Shown: positions 8,093-17,398 of the stretch, piece after piece | How positions within the stretch are numbered: the stretch's first letter is position 1 | Layout: each line of letters opens with the position of its first letter | NCBI GenBank assembly: GCA_029863125.1 | Contig: JAOTWB010000005.1 | Span: 44,886-108,885 of the forward strand | Length of the DNA: 64,000 bases | Origin: Gammaproteobacteria bacterium | Lineage (GTDB): Bacteria; Pseudomonadota; Gammaproteobacteria; Steroidobacterales; Woeseiaceae | Direction of reading: 5' to 3' | Notes under the pieces: generated by a model | What the model saw: only the letters and a program-made list of their open reading frames with translations | Told to the model about the DNA's origin: nothing | Database searches by the model: none | Program-made: the position numbers and the translations under genes

Positions 8093-9442
8093 CTACAAGA
8101 GGAATATCGCGCCCAGTCCGAGGAATGCCATGTAGCCGACGACGTCTGTCACTGTCGTCAGGACCACGCCGCCGGCCAGCGCCGGATCAACGCGCATTCT
8201 TTTGAGAATCAACGGGATACCGAATCCGGCGGCGGCAGCAATGACCAGGTTGATGATCATGGCGGCGCCAATGATGCCCCCGATGCGCCAGTCGCCGAAC
8301 CAGAGGTAGGTAAAAAAGGCGACCACGACAGCCCAGCCAAAACCATTGAGCACGCCGACCAGGACCTCTTTGCGCAGAATGCCACCTGCATTCGCGCGAT
8401 TGATCTGACCGAGCGCTATCGCGCGCGTGATGATGGTGAGTGACTGGCTGCCAGCGACGCCGCCCATGCTTGGCACGACCGGCATCAAGACGGCGAGCAG
8501 CACGATCTTGTCGAGCGTCGTCTGAAACAGATCGACAACGGCAGCCGCCAGAAAAGCCGTGGCGAGATTCACGCCGAGCCAGAGGGCCCGTCGGGTTGTG
8601 CTTTTGACGACGGGCGCAAACATGTCGTCTTCTTCGTCGAGGCCCGCGGCGCTCATCAGCGAGTGCTCCGCCTCGTCGCGGATCACATCGACGACATCGT
8701 CCACCGTGATGCGGCCCAGGACACGGAAATCGTCGTCCACGACGGGTGCCGACAGAAGGTCGCGGTTCTCGAATTCCCAGACGACCTCGGCCGACGATGT
8801 ATGCGCCGGAATTGGCATAACGTCCGTCGACATGACGTTTGCAACCATCTCGTCAGGGTCCCTCGTCAGAAGGCGCGACAGAAAAAGAGAGCCGATGTAG
8901 CTGTTGTCGCGGCTGACAACAAATATCGAGTCAGTGCCATCGGGTATCTCGCCCACCGCGCGCAGGTAACGGCTCACGACTTCGAGCGTAACGTCAGGAC
9001 GCACGGTCACGATATCGACGTTCATCAAGCCGCCGGCGCTTTCCTCGTCGTAGGCGAGCACCTGTTTCAATCGTTCGTGGTCCTGCGCATCGAGGGATTG
9101 CAGTACCTGCTGGGTCACCGTCTCCGGCAGGTCGGCGAGCAGGTCGGCGAGGTCGTCGACCTGCATGCCGTCGGCTGCGGCGATCAGGTCCTCGGTCGCC
9201 ATGCGCTCAATCAGTCCGTCGCGAACCTCCTCGGCGAGCTCAACGAGGACATCCCCTTCAATCTCGGAATCGACGATCTCCCAAAGGACCGCGCGATCCT
9301 TGAGCGGCAGGGATTCGAGCAGGCGCGCGACTTCGGACGGATGCAGGCTGTTGACCATGATCCTGGCCGAGCGCATGCGACCACTGTTGAGACGCTCTTG
9401 CAGCAGCTCCAGGTTGGCCTTTGTGTGCTCTCGCGCTTCCAT
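8093..9442 (-). CDS. mgtE: Magnesium transporter MgtE
   Basis: A 449-residue MgtE channel for Mg2+ uptake. The N-terminal superhelical domain (residues about 20-130, with LESLPLKDRA and LADLPETV repeats) is followed by two CBS domains (about 135-260, ending VDDVVDVI) that sense intracellular Mg2+, then a membrane domain of about five helices containing MPVVPSMGGVAGSQSLT, the family pore signature. Length and domain order are normal. It lies downstream of rapZ on the same strand with 19 bp between them, so it may be the last gene of the rpoN-hpf-ptsN-rapZ unit, at the place where npr/ptsO is often found. Confidence 0.96.
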   Translation of the reverse strand: MEAREHTKANLELLQERLNSGRMRSARIMVNSLHPSEVARLLESLPLKDRAVLWEIVDSEIEGDVLVELAEEVRDGLIERMATEDLIAAADGMQVDDLADLLADLPETVTQQVLQSLDAQDHERLKQVLAYDEESAGGLMNVDIVTVRPDVTLEVVSRYLRAVGEIPDGTDSIFVVSRDNSYIGSLFLSRLLTRDPDEMVANVMSTDVMPIPAHTSSAEVVWEFENRDLLSAPVVDDDFRVLGRITVDDVVDVIRDEAEHSLMSAAGLDEEDDMFAPVVKSTTRRALWLGVNLATAFLAAAVVDLFQTTLDKIVLLAVLMPVVPSMGGVAGSQSLTIITRAIALGQINRANAGGILRKEVLVGVLNGFGWAVVVAFFTYLWFGDWRIGGIIGAAMIINLVIAAAAGFGIPLILKRMRVDPALAGGVVLTTVTDVVGYMAFLGLGAIFLL

Positions 9443-9461
9443 GCCGGCGGAGTTTAACAGC

Positions 9462-10352
9462 TTAGTCCGGATCGAGACGATGTGCCGTCAGACTGTTGTG
9501 TCGAATGAGCACAGGCTCGTGATTTGCACGGAGCCCCGCTGCAAGTTTTTCCGTCATGCAGACAGAACGGTGCTGGCCGCCGGTGCAGCCAATCGCCACG
9601 GTGAGATAACCCCGCTGTGATTCCCGGTAGCGAGGGATCCAGCGGTCCAGGAAGCCGAGGATGTCCTCGAACATGGCCCTGAAGTTCTCGTCCCGGTTCA
9701 GAAACTCGGTTACTTCCTCGTCGAGCCCCGTCAGGCCGCGCAGCTCGAGCGTCCAATACGGGTTCGGCAGACTTCTGAGGTCGAACACAAAATCGGCGTC
9801 GGCGGGAATGCCATACTTGAATCCGAAGGATTGAATCAGAATCGACAGCGTATTCTGTTTTCGCCGGTCAACGCGTTCTCGAATAGTGTCGGCCAGTTCG
9901 TAGATACTTGTGCGTGACGTATCGATAATGAGGTCGGCACTATCGTGAATTTCCGAAAGAATTGCGCGATCCCTGTTGATGGCGGCACGCAGTTCGTCGC
10001 CAAATTCGGCGAGCGGGTGACGGCGCCGGGATTCGCCGTAGCGCTGCAGGAGAATTGCGTCGCTTGCATGTAAGAAAATGATCTCTGTCTGTACGTTCTG
10101 CTGGCGCAACTCACGCAATAGTTCGGGCAGTGATCGCAGATCCTCGGCACGGGCACGTGCATCGATGCCGACGGCCAGCAGTTTTGCAGAACCCGTAGCA
10201 CGAGAGCGCACCTCATCGACCGCCGCTTTCAGCAGCGTGGCGGGGAGATTATCGATGCAGTTGTAGCCGAGATCCTCGAGTACATGCAGCGCTACGGTTT
10301 TGCCGGAACCGGACAGGCCACTTACAATAATCAGGCGAAGTTCTTTCGACAT
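9462..10352 (-). CDS. rapZ: RNase adapter protein RapZ
   Basis: A 296-residue RapZ (YvcJ family). In enteric bacteria it binds the small RNA GlmZ and presents it to RNase E, tuning glucosamine-6-phosphate synthesis. Walker A is GLSGSGKT at residues 12-19; the C-terminal half has FGFKYGIP and GCTGGQHRSV, both strongly conserved. The start overlaps the end of ptsN by 22 bases, so the two are translationally linked. GlmZ and glmS are not in this window, so whether the sRNA role is kept in this organism cannot be judged from here. Confidence 0.97.
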   Translation of the reverse strand: MSKELRLIIVSGLSGSGKTVALHVLEDLGYNCIDNLPATLLKAAVDEVRSRATGSAKLLAVGIDARARAEDLRSLPELLRELRQQNVQTEIIFLHASDAILLQRYGESRRRHPLAEFGDELRAAINRDRAILSEIHDSADLIIDTSRTSIYELADTIRERVDRRKQNTLSILIQSFGFKYGIPADADFVFDLRSLPNPYWTLELRGLTGLDEEVTEFLNRDENFRAMFEDILGFLDRWIPRYRESQRGYLTVAIGCTGGQHRSVCMTEKLAAGLRANHEPVLIRHNSLTAHRLDPD

Positions 10353-10825
10353 GGAGTGTCGGGCGCATTGAGCGATGCTCCGTCGATCAATGCTTTGTAC
10401 AGGTCACTGCTGCTGTTCATGCCGCGAAGCCGGGCGCGCAGTCCCTCATCAGCCAACACACGCGTGACGAGTTCAATATCCGCGCGGTGTTCGTCGTTGA
10501 GTTCAGCCGGTACCACCATGCCGAATACAAGATCGACGGGCTCACCGTCGGCTGCATCGAAGTCTACGGGCTCAGAGAGCTTGATGAACGCGGCGTTGCT
10601 CGTTTCGATGCCTTTGATGCGGCAGTGTGGGAACGCAGCGCCTTTGTCGAGGCCGGTGCATCCGAGCCGCTCCCGGTCAAACAGGCATTCGAAGACCAGC
10701 TCGCTGGCGATATCCGGACTGGACCGAACCAGCAGCTCGCTGAGTATTTCCAGACAATGCTTTTTACTGCGCGCTGTGGCGTTGCACAAAACCGCGTCGG
10801 GTTGGATGATGTTTTCGAGCGACAT
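10331..10825 (-). CDS. ptsN: Nitrogen-PTS EIIA component PtsN
   Basis: A 164-residue EIIA-Ntr protein of the regulatory phosphotransferase system, which signals nitrogen and potassium status by its phosphorylation state. The active histidine lies in the conserved segment AAFPHCRIKG (about residue 70), the EIIA(Ntr) signature. The C-terminus extends slightly past the usual domain because the reading frame runs into rapZ. Neighbours rpoN, hpf and rapZ are the expected companions; the HPr-like partner NPr is not found next to rapZ. Confidence 0.95.
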   Translation of the reverse strand: MSLENIIQPDAVLCNATARSKKHCLEILSELLVRSSPDIASELVFECLFDRERLGCTGLDKGAAFPHCRIKGIETSNAAFIKLSEPVDFDAADGEPVDLVFGMVVPAELNDEHRADIELVTRVLADEGLRARLRGMNSSSDLYKALIDGASLNAPDTPCRKNFA

Positions 10826-10887
10826 AGCTTAGGTAACCGGTTGTCGCGACCCGTGTGGCGAGCGGGCCACACAGGTCGGATGGGAGA

Positions 10888-11208
10888 TCAGGCGAACCTT
10901 GTTTTTTGTTTTTCTCTGGCGTGATGGTCGACGAGTTTTTCCTTGTACTTCCGTACTCGACGTTCGAGCTTATCTACCAGTCCGTCGATCGCGGCGTACA
11001 TGTCTTCTTCCGTGTGTTCGCAATGGATCGTACCGCCATTTACTTGGGCGGTTGCTTCAGCCTTATGGCGAAGTTTTTCTACGGTCAGGATACATTGGAC
11101 GTCAGACACGAGGTCAAAGTGTCGTGCGATTTTTTCAATTTTCGTTTCGACATAGTCTTTAAGAGAAGCAGTGACTTCGACGTGATGGCCTGAAACATTC
11201 AAGTGCAT
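10888..11208 (-). CDS. hpf: Ribosome hibernation promoting factor, short form
   Basis: A 106-residue HPF/RaiA-type protein that binds the 30S subunit and promotes ribosome dimer formation in resting cells. It opens MHLNVSGHHVEVT and contains the conserved KLRHKAEATAQVNGG and EDMYAAIDGLVDKLERRVRKYKEK segments. Its length makes it the short HPF, lacking the C-terminal dimerisation domain of long HPF. The ribosome binding site is good (CAGGAG 7 bases before the ATG on the minus strand). A 136-bp gap separates it from rpoN upstream, and a possible promoter lies in that gap. Confidence 0.96.
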   Translation of the reverse strand: MHLNVSGHHVEVTASLKDYVETKIEKIARHFDLVSDVQCILTVEKLRHKAEATAQVNGGTIHCEHTEEDMYAAIDGLVDKLERRVRKYKEKLVDHHAREKQKTRFA

Positions 11209-11294
11209 AATGGTCTCCTGTTTTTTGTAGCGCGGTTCCGCGGCGACACCCCCGCCTGGTAGCGAGCAAAACCCGGTGTTTTCCGTACAAGCTC

Positions 11295-11322
11295 AGAATA
11301 GTGTTTTGTGTGTCCTCCTCAA
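11295..11322 (-). promoter_or_regulatory. Candidate sigma-70 promoter for hpf-ptsN-rapZ
   Basis: On the minus strand a TTGAGG (-35) and a TATTCT (-10) are separated by 16 bases in the 136-bp rpoN-hpf gap, about 85 bases before the hpf start. The match is moderate (4 of 6 bases at each hexamer). It would let hpf-ptsN-rapZ be expressed apart from rpoN. Confidence 0.35.
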
Positions 11323-11344
11323 GTCGTGTTTCGTACCTAATTCG

Positions 11345-12739
11345 CTACCTCGTCTCTCGGCTCCTGCGGTCACTGGACGAGGGAATATTCATGGCTTCAC
11401 GGTACTTCGCGACCGTCCTTCTGGCAACAGAAATACCGTCGTCTTTCAGCAAGTTCGTGATCTTGCTGTCACTTAATGGCTTCTTGGGGTTCTCGGCGCC
11501 TATCAGTTTCCGAATTTTCGCGCGAACCGACGTCGAGGACTGATTCACGCCGCTCATGGACGACAGGTGGCTGGAGAAGAAGTATTTGAATTCGAACACG
11601 CCGCGGGGCGTATGCATGTACTTGTTAGTAGTAACACGCGAAATCGTAGATTCGTGCATGCCGATTTCTTCCGCAATATCCCGCAATACCATTGGTTTCA
11701 TGGATTCATCGCCATGTTCCAGGAATTCGGTTTGCCGCGCCACAATGCTCGTGGCGACCTTGAGCAGCGTCTCGTTACGAATTTCGAGGCTACGTATGAG
11801 CCAACGCGCCTCCTGCAGCTGCGACTTCAGTACGGCGTGTTCGCTGCTACCCCGCAAGAGCCGAGCGTATTGCTGATTGACGGACAGGCGCGGAACGCCG
11901 GTCGGACTGATTTCCACCTGCCAGCGGTTATCGACTTTCCGCACGAATACATCCGGAATGACGTACTCCGTGGACGGTGGGCTAACCGCCAGCCCGGGCT
12001 TGGGATTGCATCCGCGCACCAGCGCAAGGGCCTCATGCACATCGTCCTCGGTTGTGTGCAGGCTGCGACGCAGCTCTCCGTAGTCGCGGCTGGCAACGAG
12101 GTCGAGGTGATCGCTCGCTACGGCGATGGCAAGCTGCAGGCCCGGCGTCATCCAATCGAGCTGACTGAGCTGCAGGATAATGCACTCGGAGATAGAGCGT
12201 GCGCCCACGCCGACCGGGTCGAGTTTCTGAATTTTCGTCAGAGTGCGCTCGATTTCTGATTCGACGATGCCCATCTCCGCATCCAGGCTGGCGGCGATTT
12301 CCTCCAGGTCGACGGTGAGGTAACCATCGTCGTTGATCGAATCAATGATTGCTTCGCCGATAATGACCTCGCGGGGTGAAAAATGCTCCATTTCCAGCTG
12401 CCAAAGCAGGTGTTCGCGGAGTGTCTGCCCCGATTCATCTGCGAATTCGCTGATCGGTCGCCCTTCGCCGTTCCAGCCTCCGTCTTGCGTACGTTCAGCG
12501 GCCCGCGTCTGCCAGAGTTCGTCGGCCTTGATAGCCTCGACCTCTGCCGTCGATTCATCGCTGGTTTTCGGAAGCTCGGGAAGGTCCTCCATCTCCAGCA
12601 TGATGTTTTCTTCCAGCGCTTCCTGAATTTCGGCATTCAGGTCGAGTATCGGCAGCTGCAGCAGACGAATCGCCTGCTGCAATTGCGGCGTCATCGTCAG
12701 CGTCTGACCGAGTTTTAGCTGCAGCGATGGTTTCAGCAT
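11345..12739 (-). CDS. rpoN: RNA polymerase sigma-54 factor RpoN
   Basis: A 464-residue sigma-54. The N-terminal activator-interacting region is glutamine/leucine-rich (LKLGQTLTMTPQLQQAIRLLQLP), the core-binding domain is in the middle, and the C-terminal RpoN box reads ARRTVAKYRE, which binds the -24 promoter element. Length is normal. It lies downstream of lptB and upstream of hpf, the usual place. It should serve the PilR-dependent pilin promoter found at 59381-59396 in this same window. Confidence 0.97.
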   Translation of the reverse strand: MLKPSLQLKLGQTLTMTPQLQQAIRLLQLPILDLNAEIQEALEENIMLEMEDLPELPKTSDESTAEVEAIKADELWQTRAAERTQDGGWNGEGRPISEFADESGQTLREHLLWQLEMEHFSPREVIIGEAIIDSINDDGYLTVDLEEIAASLDAEMGIVESEIERTLTKIQKLDPVGVGARSISECIILQLSQLDWMTPGLQLAIAVASDHLDLVASRDYGELRRSLHTTEDDVHEALALVRGCNPKPGLAVSPPSTEYVIPDVFVRKVDNRWQVEISPTGVPRLSVNQQYARLLRGSSEHAVLKSQLQEARWLIRSLEIRNETLLKVATSIVARQTEFLEHGDESMKPMVLRDIAEEIGMHESTISRVTTNKYMHTPRGVFEFKYFFSSHLSSMSGVNQSSTSVRAKIRKLIGAENPKKPLSDSKITNLLKDDGISVARRTVAKYREAMNIPSSSDRRSRETR

Positions 12740-12802
12740 GAGGTACTATCTACTCTATGGGCGAATTGCGCCGGCGCAAGGGCGTCGGATTGTCATTCTG
12801 CC

Positions 12803-13528
12803 TCAGAGTCTGAACTCCTTTCCGAGATACACTTCTCGGACATGTTGATTTTGCAGAATTTCTTCGGGCGAACCCGCCGCAATCAGAATACCGTCACTCA
12901 GTATATAGGCACGGCTACAGATCCCGAGCGTTTCCCGGACATTATGGTCAGTGATCAGGACGCCAATGTCGCGTTCACAAAGATGTCGGATGATGCGCTG
13001 AATATCGAGAACCGAGATCGGATCGACCCCGGCGAATGGCTCGTCGAGCAAGACGAAAAGCGGGTTGGCCGCAAGTGCTCGCGCAATTTCTACACGGCGC
13101 CTCTCGCCGCCCGACAGGCTGATGCCGAGACTGCTCCGAACATGACCGACATGCAGTTCGTCCAGGAGGTTTTCGAGTTCCTGCTCACGACCAGCGCGGT
13201 CCAGGTCGTCACGGTTTTCGAGGATGGCGAGGATGTTCTCTTCCACCGTGAGTTTGCGAAATATTGAGGCTTCCTGCGGCAGGTATCCCAATCCCAGCTT
13301 GGCGCGTCGGTGCATGGGCTGTGTCGTAAGGTCCTTGCCGTCGAGCAGGATTTTGCCGCCGTCAGCGACAATCAGGCCGACAATCATGTAGAACGCGGTC
13401 GTCTTGCCGGCGCCGTTCGGGCCGAGCAGGCCAACGACTTCGCCGCTCTTGATCTCGAGGGAAATACTTTTGACGACTTTGCGGAGCTTGAAGCTCTTTG
13501 AAATATCCTGAACGCTGAGGATGCTCAT
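12803..13528 (-). CDS. lptB: LPS export ABC ATPase LptB
   Basis: The 241-residue ATPase of the LptB2FG inner-membrane complex that extracts lipopolysaccharide and drives it onto the LptC-LptA bridge. Walker [10 protein letters not shown], signature LSGGERRR, Walker [13 protein letters not shown] and the switch histidine ITDHNV are all intact. It overlaps the end of lptA by 4 bases. LptF and LptG are not in the window. Confidence 0.97.
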   Translation of the reverse strand: MSILSVQDISKSFKLRKVVKSISLEIKSGEVVGLLGPNGAGKTTAFYMIVGLIVADGGKILLDGKDLTTQPMHRRAKLGLGYLPQEASIFRKLTVEENILAILENRDDLDRAGREQELENLLDELHVGHVRSSLGISLSGGERRRVEIARALAANPLFVLLDEPFAGVDPISVLDIQRIIRHLCERDIGVLITDHNVRETLGICSRAYILSDGILIAAGSPEEILQNQHVREVYLGKEFRL

Positions 13529-14196
13529 GGATTGTCGTTTTCGACCTCCGGACGATCGGACTCATCGCTGCCTTTGATTTCGCCAATTTCACGATCCGCC
13601 GGGGTATAGGTAATCCGCACCCTGCCGTTCTCACTCCCCGATGCATCTGCATTGATGCGTTGTTCCGTTATGTTGTAAACGAGGTAGTTCGACGCGATTT
13701 GATTACCGCCCTCATTGATTTTCGCTTGCTCGGAAAACTCGATGATTCCTGCGCCAACATCGTAAAGAAATCTGCCGGCCTCAGCGTAAGTGACTTCATC
13801 AGACCCCGGCCGCTTCAGTTCGAACGTTGCGGGGGATCCCGTGACCGTCGCCTTCCTCAGCTGGTATTTAACAAAGGTAAGATCCGCAGATTTGCACTCT
13901 ATGTGCCCGTTTTCGATGTCGATGACAACATTGCCGGTAAATTGCCAGGAACTGTCTTCACCTTCCGCGTTGGTGGCGCGGCCTTCATCGGCTTCAATGC
14001 TGACGCGGCCTTGCGACAAACGCAGGCCAGTGAAAATGATCATTGACGTCTTGCCGTCGAATGACGTCGATTCGGCGTCAATATCCCACGGCAAACGCAG
14101 GTCCAGGTCGGCCACCTGGGCGACAGCGCTCAGCGGCATCAGGACCAGGAATGGCAGAAGTCGCGTGAGGTAAGAAAGGAACGCCTTGATCGTCAT
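13525..14196 (-). CDS. lptA: Periplasmic LPS bridge protein LptA
   Basis: A 223-residue LptA with a signal peptide (hydrophobic [14 protein letters not shown], cleavage likely after AVA) and an OstA-type beta-jellyroll region (about residues 40-170) that carries LPS across the periplasm between LptC and LptD. The C-terminus is a charged, probably flexible tail ([15 protein letters not shown]). It starts directly after the lptC stop codon and overlaps lptB, so the three genes form one translational unit. Confidence 0.93.
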   Translation of the reverse strand: MTIKAFLSYLTRLLPFLVLMPLSAVAQVADLDLRLPWDIDAESTSFDGKTSMIIFTGLRLSQGRVSIEADEGRATNAEGEDSSWQFTGNVVIDIENGHIECKSADLTFVKYQLRKATVTGSPATFELKRPGSDEVTYAEAGRFLYDVGAGIIEFSEQAKINEGGNQIASNYLVYNITEQRINADASGSENGRVRITYTPADREIGEIKGSDESDRPEVENDNP

Positions 14197-14757
14197 TCAG
14201 GGTGCTATTTTGCCACGAACATTGGACTTGAGTTCGATTTTGTCATCGTTGAGTGATGCTAGCATGCCGGTCGCAGTGAGGCTGCGAGCGCCAATCCGTA
14301 TTTGAACTCTCTGATCGGTTTCGGCCACAAACCGTTCGGGGTCGAGCTCAAGGTACTGCGTCCGGATTTCGGTCTCGTTTTCGGCTGAGCCGGCATTGCT
14401 GGTCGCACGAACATGCCCCCTCAGCGTAATCCGGGGGCTGTCTTCACGTAACGTGGCCGCATCGGCATTGACGGTCCACGGGATATCACTGCCCGGCGAG
14501 TACCGAATCCGCACATCGCTAAACTCGATGCGTTTGTCGGTCTGTTGCTCGGCGCGATCGGCATCGATTTCATACAGCAGATCACCGTTTTCGCCTGTTC
14601 CGAGGATACGCGCTGATTTCAGGTAATAGCCCCGATGCGCGGGTTCAAAGGGCGGCGCGTCGGAAGCGCCCGAGCGGTCCGAGCGCGCCAGGTACCAGCT
14701 GCCCAGCGCAGCTGCTGTCAATACCGCAATCAATGCGACACCGCGCGGGCTCATCAT
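14197..14757 (-). CDS. lptC: LPS export inner-membrane protein LptC
   Basis: A 186-residue bitopic protein: one N-terminal transmembrane helix (VALIAVLTAAALGSWYLA) then a periplasmic domain related to LptA, with YLKSARILGTGENG and the WTVNADAATLREDSPRITLRG-type beta segment. It accepts LPS from LptB2FG and passes it to LptA. It overlaps kdsC by 4 bases at its start. Confidence 0.93.
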   Translation of the reverse strand: MMSPRGVALIAVLTAAALGSWYLARSDRSGASDAPPFEPAHRGYYLKSARILGTGENGDLLYEIDADRAEQQTDKRIEFSDVRIRYSPGSDIPWTVNADAATLREDSPRITLRGHVRATSNAGSAENETEIRTQYLELDPERFVAETDQRVQIRIGARSLTATGMLASLNDDKIELKSNVRGKIAP

Positions 14758-15254
14758 TGCGATCTGTCCCGTGCGGACAGCACCAGCTCACATACCTCGC
14801 GAACCGCACCGAGGCCACCGGGCGCAGACGTCGTGTAGTCGCAGTGCGCACGCACGGCTTCGACGGCGTTAGCGACGGCAATTGAGATGCCAACGTGTTG
14901 CAGCAGCGGCAGGTCCGGAATGTCATCGCCGACGTACGCACATTCGGGCGCAGTGATACCCAGCGATTCGAGGATACTGTCTATTGCTGCCACTTTGTCA
15001 TCGCAGCCTTGCACCACATGCCGCACGCCCAATTCGGCCATGCGCCGCTCGACGGCGTCGGATCGTCGGCCGCTGACCACGGCGACTGCGACGTTGGCGT
15101 TGATGAGTTTTCGAATGCCGAAGCCATCATGCGTGTGAAAAGCCTTGGTCTCGACGCCGTCGTCGGAAACGTAAAAGCGGCCGTCCGTGAACACGCCGTC
15201 GACGTCGAAAGCGACGAGACGAACGCCGGCGAGTTTACTGCCGATATTGTTCAC
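14754..15254 (-). CDS. kdsC: 3-deoxy-D-manno-octulosonate 8-phosphate phosphatase KdsC
   Basis: A 166-residue HAD-family phosphatase that makes free Kdo for the LPS inner core. The catalytic DxD is in AFDVDGVFTDG, typical of KdsC; GFGIRKL, VSGRRSDAVERR and the C-terminal YVGDDIPDLPLL motif (HAD motif III) complete the active site. It is of the short, capless tetrameric type. It overlaps kdsD by 4 bases, and the two enzymes act in the same Kdo pathway. Confidence 0.96.
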   Translation of the reverse strand: MNNIGSKLAGVRLVAFDVDGVFTDGRFYVSDDGVETKAFHTHDGFGIRKLINANVAVAVVSGRRSDAVERRMAELGVRHVVQGCDDKVAAIDSILESLGITAPECAYVGDDIPDLPLLQHVGISIAVANAVEAVRAHCDYTTSAPGGLGAVREVCELVLSARDRSQ

Positions 15255-16234
15255 ATTAGGCCTTCGCGAAACAGGTCGTGAATATTCAGCGCGCCAACCA
15301 GCGTGCCGCTTTCGTCGACGACGAGCAAAGAGGTGATCTTGTATTCTTCGAGCAGATGAAGCGCTTCGGCGGCAAGTACGTCCGCCGTCGTAGTCTTGCA
15401 GTTGGTGTGCATCACGTCGCGAATGATGGTCGAGCGAACATCCGCGCCGGCATCCAGCGTCCGCCTGAGGTCTCCATCCGTAAAGATACCCATTACCTTG
15501 CTGTTCGAATCGACGATAGCGGTCATGCCAAGGCCCTTGTCGGTCATTTCAAAAAGCGCGTCGCGCAAGGTTACATCGGCGCTGACGGCCGGTATGCGAT
15601 CGCCGCTGCGCATGACGTCTGCGACTCGCAGCAGCAGGCGCTTGCCGAGATTGCCTCTGGGATGGGATCGCGCGAAATCTTCGGCCGTGAAGCCACGATT
15701 CTTGAGCAAAGCGACGGCCAGAGCGTCACCCATTGCGAGCGTGGCTGTCGTGCTTGCAGTGGGTGCGAGATTCAGCGGGCACGCTTCTTCGCTCACACTG
15801 ACGTCGAGATGAACGTCGGCCGTCTTCGCCATCGTTGAATTCGGGTTCCCGGTCATCGCCAGCATTTTCGCCCCCATGCGTTTGACCGCCGGAAGTATCG
15901 TGATGACTTCCTCGGTTTCACCGGAATAGGAAATGGCAAGAAGCAAATCGTGTTTCGTGATCATGCCGACGTCGCCATGGCTGGCCTCCGCGGGATGCAT
16001 GAAAAATGCGGGTGTTCCCGTCGATGCCAGCGTTGCAGCGATCTTGTTACTGACATGACCGGATTTGCCCATACCGGTGACGACGATGCGACCGGGTGTC
16101 TCCATGCACAGCTGGCAGGCGGCCACAAAATCGTCGTTGAGGCGAGATTTCAGGTTTTTCACGGCTCGTGATTCGATGTCGAGAACTTCGGCAGCGAGCG
16201 CGAGTAATTCGTCGTTTGTCAGGGCGTCAGGCAA
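15251..16234 (-). CDS. kdsD: D-arabinose 5-phosphate isomerase KdsD
   Basis: A 327-residue isomerase converting ribulose 5-phosphate to arabinose 5-phosphate, the first step to Kdo. An N-terminal SIS domain (GMGKSGHVSNKIAATLASTG, HGDVGM, SYSGETEE) is followed by two CBS domains (DVMRSGDRIP and DVMHTNCKTT). The start is a TTG (MPDALTNDE); no in-frame ATG or GTG is near. It heads the kdsD-kdsC-lptC-lptA-lptB run, in which all junctions overlap or abut. Confidence 0.96.
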   Translation of the reverse strand: MPDALTNDELLALAAEVLDIESRAVKNLKSRLNDDFVAACQLCMETPGRIVVTGMGKSGHVSNKIAATLASTGTPAFFMHPAEASHGDVGMITKHDLLLAISYSGETEEVITILPAVKRMGAKMLAMTGNPNSTMAKTADVHLDVSVSEEACPLNLAPTASTTATLAMGDALAVALLKNRGFTAEDFARSHPRGNLGKRLLLRVADVMRSGDRIPAVSADVTLRDALFEMTDKGLGMTAIVDSNSKVMGIFTDGDLRRTLDAGADVRSTIIRDVMHTNCKTTTADVLAAEALHLLEEYKITSLLVVDESGTLVGALNIHDLFREGLM

Positions 16235-16266
16235 AGATGGCTCTCAGCGTTATCGTCAGCGACATT

Positions 16267-17232
16267 CTATAGGTTTTGTGCAACGACGTATGAGTCGTAA
16301 GCAATAAAGGCGACGAGCAGTGCCAGGCCCTCCAGGCGCGACAGCTGGGCCTTGCCGTCGGAGTTGTAGGACATGGCGAATAACACCAGCGTAAAGGCGG
16401 CCATGACAAAGACGTGCAATGACAGCACCGTCGGCGCGAGTGCGGCAGGCTCGATGGTGGACGCGACGCCGATGACAGCGAGCAGGTTGAAGATATTCGA
16501 ACCTACGATGTTGCCGATCGCGAGTCCGTACTCGCCTTTGAGTGCGCTCGCGAGGGACACGGCGAGTTCCGGGAGGCTGGTACCGAGCGCGACGATCAGG
16601 ATGCCGATCACGACTTCGCTAATGCCAAGCTGCGTCGCAATACCGATTGCGCCGTCGACCAGCAGGTCCGCACCGATAAGCAGCGTGCCGAGACCGACGA
16701 GTAGCCAGATGATGGCCATCGTCATGCTGACGTCGGTCGGAATTTCCGCCTCGTAGTCTCGCTTGATCGGATCATTGGCGGCCGACGTCAACCCCAGGCG
16801 AGCCAGCCAGATCATGACAATGACAAGCCCGGTTAGCAGCACGATGCCGTCGATGCGGCTGAGATAGGCGTCGAGAAACAGCGATACGGTCAGAAGCGTG
16901 ACGGCGAGCAGGGCCGGCATCTCTCGTCGCAGCGTCTCCGACTCCAGGCTGATCGGCCGAATCAAGGCGGTAATCCCCAGGACCAGCCCGATGTTGACAA
17001 TGTTGGAACCCAGTGCGTTGCCGATGGCAAGTCCCGGCTGCTTCTGGCTGGCTGCCACCACCGACACGAGAATTTCGGGCGCCGACGTCGCGAATGCTAC
17101 GATCGTCAGGCCGATCAGCAGAGGCGCGACGCCGAGGTTACGGGCAGTCGCTGCCGCGCCATGAACGAACCGATCGGCGCCCCACACGAGCAGGAAGAGT
17201 CCGGCGATGACCAACAGGATGTTGCCAAGCAT
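16267..17232 (-). CDS. Calcium/sodium antiporter YrbG family (CaCA)
   Basis: A 321-residue K+-independent Ca2+/Na+ exchanger-family protein with about ten membrane helices arranged as two inverted repeats. The alpha-repeat signatures are GLTIVAFATSAPEI near residue 40 and GILIVALGTSLPEL near residue 205, each followed by a GNxxGSNIxN motif (GNALGSNIVNIG and GNIVGSNIFNLL). It is upstream of kdsD on the same strand, as yrbG is in E. coli, and divergent from ibaG. The transported ion has not been shown for close relatives. Confidence 0.94.
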   Translation of the reverse strand: MLGNILLVIAGLFLLVWGADRFVHGAAATARNLGVAPLLIGLTIVAFATSAPEILVSVVAASQKQPGLAIGNALGSNIVNIGLVLGITALIRPISLESETLRREMPALLAVTLLTVSLFLDAYLSRIDGIVLLTGLVIVMIWLARLGLTSAANDPIKRDYEAEIPTDVSMTMAIIWLLVGLGTLLIGADLLVDGAIGIATQLGISEVVIGILIVALGTSLPELAVSLASALKGEYGLAIGNIVGSNIFNLLAVIGVASTIEPAALAPTVLSLHVFVMAAFTLVLFAMSYNSDGKAQLSRLEGLALLVAFIAYDSYVVAQNL

Positions 17233-17332
17233 AGTTCGTCGTAGTCGATGAGTGACGGCCAGCGATACGGGACATTATCGCATGCGGGCCGGGCGGCTCG
17301 GACCGGCAATGATACACAATCGGGATCGCACG

Positions 17333-17362
17333 TTGGGAAGCGGTGTACTTTGCGGTTACACT
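17333..17362 (+). promoter_or_regulatory. Candidate sigma-70 promoter for ibaG-murA
   Basis: TTGGGA and TACACT are separated by 18 bases in the yrbG-ibaG divergent gap, ending 36 bases before the ibaG ATG. Both hexamers match 4-5 of 6 consensus bases. No other good candidate is seen in the gap. Confidence 0.4.
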
Positions 17363-17398
17363 GCGCTCCCGCAGGCATTTTGTGAAAAAGCTTCCCAA

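Noticed and set aside
8663..9457. 264-codon plus-strand frame opposite mgtE
   Set aside because: Antisense to conserved CBS and N-terminal domains of MgtE, with no independent support.
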